Shown: piece after piece, positions 35,503 through 45,633 of the stretch
Layout of the letters: each line of letters opens with the position of its first letter
How positions within the stretch are numbered: position 1 is the stretch's first letter
Origin: Deltaproteobacteria bacterium
Lineage (GTDB): Bacteria; Desulfobacterota; Binatia; Binatales; Binataceae
DNA: 64,000 nucleotides
Assembly (NCBI GenBank): GCA_021794015.1
Contig: JAJYRQ010000013.1
Span: 1 to 64,000 of the forward strand
Reading direction: 5' to 3'
Translations under genes and position numbers: made by a program
Notes under the pieces: model-generated
The model's input: only the letters and a program-made list of their open reading frames with translations
Database searches by the model: none
What the model was told of the DNA's origin: nothing

Positions 35503-36725
35503 GCGGCCCGCGCGACCGTCCGCTCGTACAGCGAGCACAGTTCCTGGGCCAGGCGCTCCGGCTTAAACCTGCGTTCGGCCGTTTCGCGGGCACGCCAACC
35601 AAGACGGCGGCGCAACTCGGCGTCAGCCGCCAGCCGAGCGATCCCCGCTGAGAGAGCCTGGGCGTCGCCCGGGGCATAGGCCAGCGCATCTTCGCCGTCG
35701 GCGATGATTTCGGCTGCACCGCCAGCCGCCGCGACCAGCACCGGCTTGCCGCACCCCATCGCTTCGGCAATCACGAGACCAAACGGCTCGCGGCTGGTGC
35801 TGGCATGGACCACGATATCGAGGGCGCGCATCGCGGCGGCCGTATCCTCGACGAAGCCGGTGAAGCCGACTCGCGCGGCAATGCCAAGGTCGGCGGCCAG
35901 TTGGCGCAACTCCTCAAGCGTGTACTGGCTGGCGACCGTCTCGTAGATCGGGCCTCCGACCACGTAGCCCCTGACGGACAACCGCCCCGCAACCATCGAG
36001 AGCGCGCGCAAAAACACCTCGTGCCCCTTCCAGCGCGCCATGGTTGCCACCAGTCCGACACGCAGCGTGCCCGCCGGCGCCGGCGGCATCCCGGCCGCCT
36101 CGTCCAGGTCAAGGGCCGGCCCTGCGGGGCAGAAGCGCGAGGTGTCAACCACGTTGTAAGCGGTGCAGATCTCCAAGGCCGGGCCGACCGCGGCGCGCAA
36201 GTCCTGCGCGACACTGGCGGAATTGGTAACCGCCGCGGCGCAACGGCTCGACATCGCGCGTAGCACGCGTGCCATGATCGGGCGGCTGGCGACGTAGTCG
36301 CGCACGTGCCAGATAACCGGCAGCTTTGTTCCCACACACAAAGCCCCCAGGGCATGCATCTTGAAGCCGTTGGTATGGACCAGGTCGGGCCCGATCTCGC
36401 GGATGCGCGCCCGCAAGCGCAGCGCGTAAGTCGCCACCATCGGCACCAGCCCGACAAGCCTTGCCGCTACCGCGAGGCGCGAAAGCTGATCGCCGGCCGG
36501 ACCGCCGGCGCCGGCGTCCCCGAGCCGCGCCAGCGGCCGCGCAAGCGCAAGTACCACCACGTCGACCCCAAGCTCGCGCGCCTTTACGATCAGCGGTCCG
36601 TCGCCGCCGGCCAGCAGCACCAGCCGCCAGCTCGGCCGGCTCCTGCGCAGCGCCGCCAGCAACTGAAGCAGACTCCTTTCGGCCCCGCCGAGAACGCCGG
36701 TCGGGTTCAGGTAAAGGACGGTCAC
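35499..36725 (-). CDS. GT4 glycosyltransferase
   Basis: This 408-residue GT-B enzyme has VLYLNPTGVLGGAERSLLQL (acceptor-domain loop), RVGLVATMARWKGHEVFLRA and the EX7E pair in EPFGLVIAEAMGCGKPVLVA. It starts at a GTG that overlaps the stop of the asparagine-synthetase-like gene (GTGA) and its own stop overlaps the next GT4 gene (ATGA), so three genes are translationally coupled. It resembles GT4 proteins of exosortase-linked exopolysaccharide loci, although no exosortase is present here. Confidence 0.9.
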   Translation of the reverse strand: MTVLYLNPTGVLGGAERSLLQLLAALRRSRPSWRLVLLAGGDGPLIVKARELGVDVVVLALARPLARLGDAGAGGPAGDQLSRLAVAARLVGLVPMVATYALRLRARIREIGPDLVHTNGFKMHALGALCVGTKLPVIWHVRDYVASRPIMARVLRAMSSRCAAAVTNSASVAQDLRAAVGPALEICTAYNVVDTSRFCPAGPALDLDEAAGMPPAPAGTLRVGLVATMARWKGHEVFLRALSMVAGRLSVRGYVVGGPIYETVASQYTLEELRQLAADLGIAARVGFTGFVEDTAAAMRALDIVVHASTSREPFGLVIAEAMGCGKPVLVAAAGGAAEIIADGEDALAYAPGDAQALSAGIARLAADAELRRRLGWRARETAERRFKPERLAQELCSLYERTVARAA

Positions 36726-38629
36726 GCGGCGCGCAGCCGGTGTCGGCGCGCGAAGTCGCGCAGGACCACAAAGGCCAGCGGCTCAAGCGGGCTCATCCGC
36801 CGGTCACCGCGCGCAAAGCGCCTGCCCAGGGCCGACACGCCGGCTGGGTCGATTCCCAGGTCGCGCCAGACTGCGCCATCCGCCAGCGCTTCACCCACCT
36901 GCGGCGCAAGCGGGCCGTTGGGAGCCAGCCACTGCCGCCACGGAAAGGCAAAGCCGCGCTTGGGCTGGCGCCACGTCGCCTCGGGCAGCCGCGGCCGCAA
37001 CGCGTCGAGCAAAAGCGGCTTGGGCCGCGGGTCGGGCACCTTCCACGCGCCGGGCAGCGCAAAGACCTCCTCGACCAGCCGGTGATCGAGGAACGGAACT
37101 CGATACTCGATTGGCGCGCTCATGCTGAAGGCGTCAGCGTCGCGCAACAGCATGTGCCGCATGTAGAGCTCCAACTCGAAGAAGCTTACCTGGTTAACCG
37201 GGTCAAGGCCTTGCGCGCGCCGGCGAAGCTCGTCGAGCAGCTCCTCTTCAACCCCGGTCTGCGGATCGCAGCCAGCAGGCAGGGGATGCAGCCGGCGGCG
37301 CACGAGCGGCAAAAAGAGCTCCCGGCGCAGCAGGTAAAGGCTGAGCGCGTCGGGCCGTCGAGTTGCGGACTCGGCAAGCTTGACGCCGAAGCGGTTGCGT
37401 ATAAGCGGAGCGCCGACTCGGGCCAAAACCCGGAGCGGCGCCACCCGACCCAGGGCAACCGCCCGCGGCACCGCCACAAAGCTGTGGTAGCCGCCGAAGA
37501 GTTCGTCGCCGCCCAGGCCCGACAGCGCCACGGTGAGACCCGCCTGGCGCGCGCAGCGGCTTACGAAGTAGGTGTTCAGGCCGTCCACGGTGGGCTGGTC
37601 CATTGCGCAGAGCCCGTCGTCGAATCCTTTGATCAGTTCGTCCTCCGAAAGCATCAAGACTTGATGCTGCGCTCCGAACTGCCGGGCCGCGCCGGCCGCG
37701 TGAGCGCTTTCGTCAAAGTCCCTGGCCTCGAAGCCCACGGTTATCGCCCGCAGACCGGCCGGCACCAGTTGGCTGGCCAACGCAAGCAGCGCGTTCGAAT
37801 CGATCCCGGCACTGAGAAACAGCCCCAGCGGCGCATCGCTTATCAAATGCAGCCTGATCGCTTCGTCCAGCACGGGCCGCAGTCGTTCCACGGCTGCACC
37901 GCGCTGCGGCGGCTCGGCCGTTCCTTGCGGGAGCTCCCAGTAACGCCGCCGACGCACTTCTTTGCCGTCTTCCAGACTCACCATCAGGTGACGCGCCGGT
38001 TCGAGCATCGTTATGCCGTCAATGAAGGTAGCCGGCCCTTGCACCGCACCTTGAGCGAAGAAGCTTTCCAACCCACGCCGGTCGACGTAGGGCGTGACCA
38101 GCTCGGGCGCCAGCGCAAGAATCGCGCGCAGCTCGCTCGCCAAGACCAAGCCGCCCTGGCGGGGCCGAAACAGGTAAAGCGGCTTAATCCCCAGCCGGTC
38201 GCGGCTAAGATGCGCCAAGCCGCGCGCCGGATCGACCAGGCAGAAGGCAAACATGCCTCGAAGACGGCTGACGAACTCCTCGCCCCACTCCCGGTAAGCG
38301 CCCAGTATCGCTTCGGTATCGGTGCGGGTGCGCGGATTCCAACCGCGCTGGCACAGCTCCCGGCGCAACTCCCGATAGTTGTAGATTTCGCCGTTGAAGA
38401 CGATCCAATTGGGAGAGCCGTTGGGATCGACGGGTCGATCTGCCATCGGCTGATGCCCCTCGGCCGATAGCTCGATTACGGCAAGGCGGGTATGGACCAG
38501 GATAACCTCGGGCGCCGGCTGCTCGATTCCCCGGTCGTCGGGTCCGCGATGCGCAAGGCTTGCCCGAAGCCGCCGGGCCAGGGCGAGCCCTTCGTCACGG
38601 ACGCCGATTAGAGCGCCGATCCCGCACAC
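36722..38629 (-). CDS. asnB: Asparagine synthetase-like amidotransferase (AsnB type)
   Basis: This 635-residue protein has an N-terminal Ntn glutaminase domain with nucleophile C2 (MCGIGAL, from a GTG start), RGPDDRG (28-34) and FNGEIYNY (78-85). The C-terminal ATP-PPase domain has LSAGIDS (272-278; the family has SGG-x-DS, here S-A-G) and ALSGLGGDELFGGY. The full enzyme converts Asp, Gln and ATP to Asn. AsnB-like proteins are also regular members of exopolysaccharide loci, where they may amidate a uronic acid or amino-acid substituent. The position between polymerase and GT4 genes, with 4-nt coupling to the latter, favours the second role. Confidence 0.88.
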   Translation of the reverse strand: MCGIGALIGVRDEGLALARRLRASLAHRGPDDRGIEQPAPEVILVHTRLAVIELSAEGHQPMADRPVDPNGSPNWIVFNGEIYNYRELRRELCQRGWNPRTRTDTEAILGAYREWGEEFVSRLRGMFAFCLVDPARGLAHLSRDRLGIKPLYLFRPRQGGLVLASELRAILALAPELVTPYVDRRGLESFFAQGAVQGPATFIDGITMLEPARHLMVSLEDGKEVRRRRYWELPQGTAEPPQRGAAVERLRPVLDEAIRLHLISDAPLGLFLSAGIDSNALLALASQLVPAGLRAITVGFEARDFDESAHAAGAARQFGAQHQVLMLSEDELIKGFDDGLCAMDQPTVDGLNTYFVSRCARQAGLTVALSGLGGDELFGGYHSFVAVPRAVALGRVAPLRVLARVGAPLIRNRFGVKLAESATRRPDALSLYLLRRELFLPLVRRRLHPLPAGCDPQTGVEEELLDELRRRAQGLDPVNQVSFFELELYMRHMLLRDADAFSMSAPIEYRVPFLDHRLVEEVFALPGAWKVPDPRPKPLLLDALRPRLPEATWRQPKRGFAFPWRQWLAPNGPLAPQVGEALADGAVWRDLGIDPAGVSALGRRFARGDRRMSPLEPLAFVVLRDFARRHRLRAA

Positions 38630-38765
38630 GGCGATTGCCGTTCAACCGTGGCCCAGGTGGCGCAAACAGATGCCTGGGCAGGACCGGCAAGTTGCGGTTG
38701 GAAACCAAAGCGCCACGTTGTCCGCTTGTTTTTCGGCCGCTCGATCCGTCCGGCCGGCTCGCATG

Positions 38766-41714
38766 TCAGGGAACATTCTGCGCTTGCGGCCGGGCGGCAT
38801 TAAGCTTGGCGATTCCCGCCTGCATCCGCGCTCTGAAGTCGCGCAGTGCGGCGGCAAAGCGCGGGCTTTTCGGGTCCAGGGCCGCGGCCCGCGCGTAAGC
38901 GCTCTCGGCCGCAGGGTAGTCGAAGTCGCACTCCTCGGCCATTCCGAGTTGCCGGTAAAGTCCGGCGTCGCGCGGCTTAAGATCGAGCGCTCGGCGAAAG
39001 GCCTGGGCCGCCCGGCCGCACTGTTGCGCAGTCAAGTAGGACTCGCCAAGGCGGGCGACGGCTTCAGCGTCGTAAGGATCGAGCTCGATCGCTTTGCGCA
39101 GGGCCCGACGCTCGACCTTGCCGTCCGAAACCTGGCTTGCGGCCGCGGCCAGCGCCTTCCAGAGCGCCGTGGCGCTGACGCCCTGTTGGGCGCCTTTCTG
39201 CACGAGCGCCTGCGCCTCTGGGAAACGTTTTTCCGGTGCCAGTACGAGCTCGATGAGCTCAAAGTAAGGCTTTGGGTCGGCCGGCGCCTGCCGCCTGGCC
39301 TCGTCCAGGCAGCGCTCGGCGTCGGCTCTCTGTCCTGCCTGCGCAAAGCTCCTGGCGGCCTCGATAAGACCGTAGACCTTGGCCTCGACGCTGGGCGCCT
39401 GGGCCGCGGCGTCTTCGTAGAGCTTTCCCCGCTCGAGCCATTGCCCGGACTGCTCGTAGTAATAACCGAGGGCCGACGTAGCACCGCGAAAACCGCTGCG
39501 CTGGGCTCTCTGCAATCCTTCCACGATGGCGCCGCGCGCGGCGCCGGAAAGTTGAGGCAGCACCTTGGGGGCGAGGTACCAGTGATAATCGTAGTTCGGA
39601 CTCAGGTAGAGCGAGCGGCGCATCTCGGCCAGCGCTTCTTCGACGTTGCCCCGCTGAACCAGCGCCAGCACCAACTCATCGCGCCGGTAGGGGTTCAAGG
39701 GGTCGAGCCATGAGGCGATCCGGAGCTGCTCGATACGCCGCGCCGCGCCCAATGACGGATCGCCAATGTCAGCAAAAAGTCGATGCGCGTCGGCGTTGGC
39801 GGGATGAAGCGATATCAGGTTCAGCGCTTGCGCCGCCGTCGCCGGGTGGCCCAACGCGTAGGGGTAGCGCAGGTGTTGCTGGCCGAGCGCCGCGATAATG
39901 AGGACGACCAGCGTCGCCCCGGCGACAACAGCGAAGCGCCGGGAAAAGCGCAGTTCGTTCCCGTCGGCCGCGGCGCTCTCGCCGCGCGATCCCATCGCGA
40001 CGGCAAGCGCCAGCATAGTGGTGACCAGAAAGGCAACAGCCGGAACCCGAAAGCTGAAGTCAACAAACTCATGAACGGCCAGCGCCGCGATTCCTGCGAC
40101 CAGGCCGGCAAAAATCGGCCACTGCGCCGGCGGCACGGCCCTTGCCCCGCGCCGCAAGAGCCGCGCGGCCGCGAAGATCGCATAGCCCAACAGCCCAATC
40201 CCGGCTAATCCCGCTTCGGCAGCTACCTGAAGGTAGTCGTTGTGGGCTTCCCGAAAGAAGGTGTCGGACCACGGCGGCAACTGATAACGAAGCACGACCT
40301 CCGGCCAGGCCCCAAGTCCAACTCCGAACAATGGAAAGTGCCGGAGCATCGCAAAGCTGCTGCGCCAGGCATCCCAGCGCCCGGGAAGACCGCTGCGCGC
40401 CTCGCTGAAGCTGAGCGTCTCGGCCAGCCGCGTGTCGACTTCCCACCGGCCCGTCGGCCCAACCATCCAGAGCGCTCCGGCCAGGCCCAGCACTGCCAGC
40501 AGAGCCAAGGCCAGGCGAGTGTGGGCCGCCCGGCCCGCACCGGCGCGGCCTGCAACGGAGCCGCCGCGCCACTGCAGCAGCGCCCCCACGACAGCCAGTC
40601 CGAGCAGCGCATCGAACCAGCCGGCGCGCGAAAGAGTCATCACCAACGCCGAGAACATCACAAAGGCGGCCAGGCCAAACAAAACCCGCGTGGCTTCCGC
40701 GCGCCTTTTCGGGGCCATAAAAGACGGCGCGATCAGCCCGCAAACCGCAAGGGGAAAGATCAATGCCTCGTAAGCGGCAAAATGGTCCGGGTTGACAAAA
40801 GGACCGCTCGCGCGCACAAGCCAAGGCGTATTGCCTCCTTCCCAGTCGCGGGGCACGAAAAACCACAGAAGCTTGCCGTTCCAGGTTGCCCACTCCACTT
40901 GGGCCAGCAGCGCCAGGCCGAAGCCGACACCGATGACGCCCGTTATCAGCCAGCGGCGGTAGCGCTCGCTCTGCTCGTCTCTCCCACCCGAGGCTGCCAG
41001 CACTAGCACGAAAAGTGTCGCGTAGGCTGCGAGTTCGATGAGGCTGCTTTCGGTCAGCTCAGGGTCGAGCGAGAGCGGCCGCCAACAGCCGTAGACGGCG
41101 CCTGCTGGTGCGGCCGAGAGCGCTTTCTTGGCGCCCAGTGGGGTGGCGCTGGACGCCGACGCGCCCGGGCCGGGCAGCACCGACTCCTCGACCGCGCTCG
41201 GGGCAGGCGCCGCCTGGCGGGCCGCGGCGAGTGGAGCGACCGGCGCCCGCGCGGCTCTCGGACTCAAAGCGCCTCTGGCCGCATCTCCTGCCGAGCCGCT
41301 GCCGCATGGCCATCCCACGACCGTCCGCTGGTAGAAGCGATAGGTGGCGGAGGAAACGGTCTTCAACACCGCTGGCGGCAACGGCACCATCTGCGCGACC
41401 ATAACCGAGGCGAGCAGCCCTATCGCCGCGCAAAGGCCCAAAAACGCCGACCTTTGCCCTGCTCCCAGCGCCAGTCGCCGCTCGCCGCCAAAGATTGCCC
41501 CGCTCCATGCCAAGCCCAGAGCGAAAACCCAGATCTCCGCAATCCTGAGCGACCAGAGATGGACCGCACCAAAGGCGAGCGCGCTGAAAACCAGCAGCAC
41601 GCCTACGCCCAGGAGCAGAAACGCCCCCAGAGGCTGCCGCGACCGCACGGGCCGGGCAAAGCCCCCCTCTTGCTCAGCCTTGACGACGTTTGCGATGGGA
41701 CGCTGAAGGCTCAA
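38766..41714 (-). CDS. Wzy/WaaL-like O-antigen ligase domain protein with C-terminal TPRs
   Basis: In this 982-residue protein, residues 1 to about 590 are polytopic, with the Wzy_C signature LFGVGLGAWPEVVLRYQLPP and REAHNDYLQVAAEAGLAGIG. Residues about 600-982 are soluble and built of TPR-like helices (EALAEMRRSLYLSPNYDYHW, RRALRKAIELDPYDAEAVAR, AQAFRRALDLKPRDAGLYRQ). An Ala/Pro-rich insertion of about 60 residues lies in a periplasmic loop near residues 150-215. It probably polymerises or ligates the polysaccharide, with the TPR part recruiting partners. It starts at a TTG that overlaps the stop of the BY-kinase gene (TTGA). Confidence 0.83.
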   Translation of the reverse strand: MSLQRPIANVVKAEQEGGFARPVRSRQPLGAFLLLGVGVLLVFSALAFGAVHLWSLRIAEIWVFALGLAWSGAIFGGERRLALGAGQRSAFLGLCAAIGLLASVMVAQMVPLPPAVLKTVSSATYRFYQRTVVGWPCGSGSAGDAARGALSPRAARAPVAPLAAARQAAPAPSAVEESVLPGPGASASSATPLGAKKALSAAPAGAVYGCWRPLSLDPELTESSLIELAAYATLFVLVLAASGGRDEQSERYRRWLITGVIGVGFGLALLAQVEWATWNGKLLWFFVPRDWEGGNTPWLVRASGPFVNPDHFAAYEALIFPLAVCGLIAPSFMAPKRRAEATRVLFGLAAFVMFSALVMTLSRAGWFDALLGLAVVGALLQWRGGSVAGRAGAGRAAHTRLALALLAVLGLAGALWMVGPTGRWEVDTRLAETLSFSEARSGLPGRWDAWRSSFAMLRHFPLFGVGLGAWPEVVLRYQLPPWSDTFFREAHNDYLQVAAEAGLAGIGLLGYAIFAAARLLRRGARAVPPAQWPIFAGLVAGIAALAVHEFVDFSFRVPAVAFLVTTMLALAVAMGSRGESAAADGNELRFSRRFAVVAGATLVVLIIAALGQQHLRYPYALGHPATAAQALNLISLHPANADAHRLFADIGDPSLGAARRIEQLRIASWLDPLNPYRRDELVLALVQRGNVEEALAEMRRSLYLSPNYDYHWYLAPKVLPQLSGAARGAIVEGLQRAQRSGFRGATSALGYYYEQSGQWLERGKLYEDAAAQAPSVEAKVYGLIEAARSFAQAGQRADAERCLDEARRQAPADPKPYFELIELVLAPEKRFPEAQALVQKGAQQGVSATALWKALAAAASQVSDGKVERRALRKAIELDPYDAEAVARLGESYLTAQQCGRAAQAFRRALDLKPRDAGLYRQLGMAEECDFDYPAAESAYARAAALDPKSPRFAAALRDFRARMQAGIAKLNAARPQAQNVP

Positions 41715-44077
41715 ACGCCGGAAGTCGCAGACCCGTCTTCTTGCTGCCGGTCGGCAGTCTTATTCTCGCTCTCGAAGGCCGGACGGTAGCCGTAGTAGCG
41801 GTAATAGTACTGCGCGCCGCCGTTCCTGACCCGATTGAGAACGGTCCCGAGAATCCGGGCGCCCACGTAACCGAGCCGGCGGCCGGCGGCGCGCACCTCT
41901 TGCCTATGGGTATGCGCGCTGTCGACCACCATCACCACACCGTCCACCATGGCCGAGAGCACCAGCGAATCGCTGGTCAGATTCACCGGGGAAGAATCTA
42001 TGACAACGTGATCGTAGCGTTCTCCCAACGCATGCAGGACTTGACGCATCCGCGTCGATCCCAGGAGTTCGGCCGGGTTGGGCGGCAGGCTTCCGGCGCA
42101 GAGCAGCGAGAGATTGGGCACCGCCGTGGCAGAAATCAGTTCGTCGGGCTCCTTGATGCCGGCGAGCGCTTCCGCCAGCCCCATGAAGTTCTCCGCCCTT
42201 AACACTTCGTGACAGCGCGGGTTGCGCAGGTCGGCATCGATCAGCAGAACACGCGCGCCCAGTTGCGCCAGCATCATGGCGATGTTGACCGAAGTGACGG
42301 TCTTGCCTTCGCCCGCAAGCGCGCTGGTCATAAGAACGGTCTTGGGCGGAGCACCGGCCTGCGAGAGCAGAAGCGCCGTGCGCAGGTCGCGGTAGGCCTC
42401 GGCCAGCGGCGAATAGTAATCATGGGTCGTGAGCAGCGGCTTGCGAGACTGCACCACCGGCGCTCCTCCCGGCGCCACGAGCTTCTCACCGCCGTAACTG
42501 GGCCGGCCCAGCCGTGCCGCGTCGGGCACACGCGCCAGATTCGGCAACCGCAGGTAGCGCTCGGCGTCCTCTGCGTCCTTGAAGCGGTTGTCGGCGCTGT
42601 CAAGCAACAGGGCCAGTCCAACTCCCCCGCCTAAACCCAGCAAAAGACTCAGGACCAGCGCCTGCAGCTTGTGCGGGCTTGACGGCACGGTGGGAAGCGA
42701 CGCCCGGTCGACGACGGAAATGTTGGTGGTCGCCGCTTCAGCCTCGACACCGACGTCCTTCATCTTGCGCAGCACGGCCTCGTAGAGCTCGCGGTTGGTT
42801 TCGACGTCGCGCTGGAGAATCGCGTAACGCACCGCGGCATCGTTGAGGCTCAGCGACAGTTGGCGCTGTTTCCCGGTTTCGGCCTCAAGTTGCCGCTCTT
42901 TTGCGACCGCCTCGCGGTAAGCGGCCTTGATCCCGTCCACGACCGAGCGTATCTCAAGGTCGAGCTGCCGGCGGGTCGTCGCCAGTTCCGCGTTGAGTTG
43001 CGCCAAGGGCGGGTAGTCGTCCTTGAATTGCGCGGCAAGGCGGGCGCGGCGGACTTCGAGAGCGTTCAGCGAGGTCTGAAGCCCCATGATGAGTTTGTTG
43101 TTCCGCACCGCAGGCAAAAGCGCATAGTCTTTCTTGCCAACCAAATCGACCTGCGCTTCCAGACCGATGCGGTTCACTTGCGCGCTGGTGAGGTCCTTGC
43201 TGAGGTCGGTCAGCCGGTTGAGGACCAGGGTGTTCTTGCCGTCGAGCGACATCAGTCCCGGGATGATCCCCTTCTCGCGCCGATAGTCGTTGAGTGCGAC
43301 CTCCGAATTTTCCAGTTTGCTGCGCAGCTCGGCGAGTTTGCCTTTGAGAAACTTCTCGGCAGCTCGAGCCTCTTGCTTGCGCAACTCGATCCCCCGCTCG
43401 ACAAACGCCTTCACATGCGCGTTGGCGACCCGCGCGGCCAGTTGCGGATTCGGCGATGAAAAACCGACTTTGACCAGGTTGGTGCCCAGCACCGGCTCGA
43501 CCGACAACGCTCCCAGGTAGGCGCCAATCCACGGGCTGTTTACCTCCGTGTCGGCTTCGGTCTGCTCGATCTTCACCGCCGGCGTGCCGGTCATCCGACC
43601 GATTCTGGCACGCAAGCTCCCCAAAAGTGTTCCCAGCGTCAGGCCAGGCATCTGCTTGCCGGCGAAGGCCGGGATGTTCTCCAACCCAAGTCTTCGGATG
43701 ACCTGCGAGGCGAGGGTCCTGCTGGTCAGGATTCCGCACTCGGTCTTTATGAAGTCGGCGCCGGCCGGGCCCTGCTCGCTGCTTGCCACGGCACCAACAT
43801 TGCCGAACATTACCACCGGCACGCGCTGCTGGAGCATCACGGTCGCCTCGGCGGTAAATACCGGCGTTTGCGTCAACACCCAAAGAGCGGTCAGGACAAC
43901 CGTTGCCAGGGCGACCGCAACGACCAGCCAAGAGCGCTTGCGGACCGCGAGCAGGTACTGCCGAAGCTGGGGTACCCACTCCGTGCCGGAACTCTCGAAG
44001 AACTCCGCCTCTTCCACGGCGGGACCGGCAGCAGCGGCTTGGCGCTGCGGCCTAATAAAATAGGGAGACGGCTGCAT
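41711..44077 (-). CDS. Wzz-type chain-length regulator fused to BY-kinase
   Basis: This 788-residue polysaccharide co-polymerase and tyrosine autokinase has an N-terminal Wzz domain with a first membrane segment (SWLVVAVALATVVLTALWVL), long periplasmic coiled coils (about 200-430) and a second segment (LQALVLSLLLGLGGGVGLAL). The kinase domain has Walker A SALAGEGKT, the A' motif VLLIDADLRNPR and Walker B YDHVVIDSSP. A tyrosine cluster (QYYYRYYGY, about 755-765) is the autophosphorylation tail. Kinase cycling controls polymer length and export with the Wza-like protein encoded just upstream. Confidence 0.92.
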   Translation of the reverse strand: MQPSPYFIRPQRQAAAAGPAVEEAEFFESSGTEWVPQLRQYLLAVRKRSWLVVAVALATVVLTALWVLTQTPVFTAEATVMLQQRVPVVMFGNVGAVASSEQGPAGADFIKTECGILTSRTLASQVIRRLGLENIPAFAGKQMPGLTLGTLLGSLRARIGRMTGTPAVKIEQTEADTEVNSPWIGAYLGALSVEPVLGTNLVKVGFSSPNPQLAARVANAHVKAFVERGIELRKQEARAAEKFLKGKLAELRSKLENSEVALNDYRREKGIIPGLMSLDGKNTLVLNRLTDLSKDLTSAQVNRIGLEAQVDLVGKKDYALLPAVRNNKLIMGLQTSLNALEVRRARLAAQFKDDYPPLAQLNAELATTRRQLDLEIRSVVDGIKAAYREAVAKERQLEAETGKQRQLSLSLNDAAVRYAILQRDVETNRELYEAVLRKMKDVGVEAEAATTNISVVDRASLPTVPSSPHKLQALVLSLLLGLGGGVGLALLLDSADNRFKDAEDAERYLRLPNLARVPDAARLGRPSYGGEKLVAPGGAPVVQSRKPLLTTHDYYSPLAEAYRDLRTALLLSQAGAPPKTVLMTSALAGEGKTVTSVNIAMMLAQLGARVLLIDADLRNPRCHEVLRAENFMGLAEALAGIKEPDELISATAVPNLSLLCAGSLPPNPAELLGSTRMRQVLHALGERYDHVVIDSSPVNLTSDSLVLSAMVDGVVMVVDSAHTHRQEVRAAGRRLGYVGARILGTVLNRVRNGGAQYYYRYYGYRPAFESENKTADRQQEDGSATSGV

Positions 44078-44244
44078 CTACTTCTCGCTGCGGCTTGCTG
44101 ACGGGCCGATATTCGCGCTTTCCTCTAATGGCCGGCTGCGCGGCTGCCATGCTGCTTTGCCGGCTGGTCGCCAGATTCGCGTTCGGTGTCATGCTTTGAG
44201 CGCGGCGGCGCCATAGCCTCGTCTTTCACAACTCTCCAGGAACT

Positions 44245-45558
44245 CTACATCGCCGGGGTGGCGAGGTAGGTTCCCTTGAGCACGTTGTAGAGGATGTAAG
44301 GACCTATTCTGGCCGTCGAGTAGGGGACGTCGATGATGTCGTTGCCCTTGACCGGGATGTCGGGTATTTTTCCGCTCGCGATCGCGTCCAGGTCCGCCGG
44401 TATGATCTCTCTGACTCCGTCAAGGCGCGTCCTGATTATTCGCACTGACGAGGTGTCAGCCGCGTACATCGGTCCACCGGCGTCGCCGATCACGCCGAGC
44501 ACCGTCATGCCGGAATACACGCCAAAATGACCCGGGGCCTGGACCCAACCGACTACCATGACTTCCCCGGAAGCTGGCACCACTACGACGTCACCCGGCT
44601 TAACCGGCATGTCCAGATACTCGCCTCCGCCGCCGAGCGAATGCGACTTAAGCGGAATAACGATGGGACTGGCACCGTTGCGAAGGCCGCTTACCAAGCT
44701 GCTGGCCAGCGAGGTGTTCTGCATGCGGTCGAAAGCCGTCTTTTGCGCCCCGGGCCGGCTGACGCCACCGCTGGCGGCCACCGTCTGACCGTTTTGCGTG
44801 CTTTGGTTTCCCGCCTCGGGATGCTGGGCTGGCACGCTGTTGCCGGGTTGCCCCGGCTGGTTTTTTTCTTCCAGGGCGGCCGCCTTGAGCAGGCGAGCGG
44901 ACTGGCGGGCGCCGGTCTCTTCCACCGGCAGAAGTACGACCGCCGGCGCCGAATCGTTGACGATCCCGCCCGACTGCGTGAGCACATCGAGCAGCGTTTC
45001 GGATGGCTCGGTCAGCGTGAGCAGGCCGGCATGCCCAACGCCTCCGATAACAGCCACTTGTCGGCTTCGATACTCCTTGACAAAGACATCGACGTGCGGC
45101 TCGTAAACGTACTTTTGGAGCGCTTTGGCGATGGCCTCGCGCAGTTCCGCCTCGGTCTTGCCTGCCGCCGCAATCTCCTTGACCAGGGGAAGCGAAATAA
45201 GACCGTCTGCGTTCACCCGCACGGTGCGGTTCTGCAGCTCAGGTACCGCAGGCGCGGAAACAGTCAGCACGTCGCCCGGCCCGATCGGAAAGTCCTTAAC
45301 CCTGCGCGCGTACGCAAGCCTTGCGGCATAGAGCCGGGCAAGTCTGCTCAGGTTTGCCGCCTTAGCCCCCGGCTTTCCCGTCTCAGCCAGCGCCGCCAGC
45401 GTAGGATCTCCCTCAGCCACCGCGCTGGCGTGAGCCGACCCTCCCCGGCTGACGCTGGCCCCGCTCTCGTCGAAATTGTAACGGGCGCAGCCCAGACAGA
45501 CCCCCACGGCGGCGAACACCACCGCCAGCTTAACCCTTCTGGCCAAATCCTGACCCAC
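44245..45558 (-). CDS. Wza-like outer-membrane polysaccharide export lipoprotein
   Basis: This 437-residue protein starts at a GTG. It has a signal peptide ending in a lipobox-like VGVCLGC and then the Poly_export domain (KDFPIGPGDVLTVSAPAVPE, VRVNADGLISLPLVKEIAAA, VDVFVKEYRSRQVAVIGGV). SLBB-type repeats follow, with a Gln/Asn-rich insertion (NQPGQPGNSVPAQHPEAGNQ, about 235-275) between them. It forms the outer-membrane channel through which the polymer leaves the cell. It is the first gene of the export core and precedes the BY-kinase gene by 167 nt. Confidence 0.9.
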   Translation of the reverse strand: MGQDLARRVKLAVVFAAVGVCLGCARYNFDESGASVSRGGSAHASAVAEGDPTLAALAETGKPGAKAANLSRLARLYAARLAYARRVKDFPIGPGDVLTVSAPAVPELQNRTVRVNADGLISLPLVKEIAAAGKTEAELREAIAKALQKYVYEPHVDVFVKEYRSRQVAVIGGVGHAGLLTLTEPSETLLDVLTQSGGIVNDSAPAVVLLPVEETGARQSARLLKAAALEEKNQPGQPGNSVPAQHPEAGNQSTQNGQTVAASGGVSRPGAQKTAFDRMQNTSLASSLVSGLRNGASPIVIPLKSHSLGGGGEYLDMPVKPGDVVVVPASGEVMVVGWVQAPGHFGVYSGMTVLGVIGDAGGPMYAADTSSVRIIRTRLDGVREIIPADLDAIASGKIPDIPVKGNDIIDVPYSTARIGPYILYNVLKGTYLATPAM

Positions 45559-45633
45559 AGCGCGACCCGGACCGTCAGCAGCGACCGAGACCGTAGCTTG
45601 CCTTGGTCCACACCGGGAGGCCCCTCCCGCAAA

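Noticed and set aside
36461..38470. Plus-strand open frame of 669 codons
   Set aside because: It is antisense to the asparagine-synthetase-like gene, whose motifs are complete. Long opposite-strand frames are expected at this GC content.
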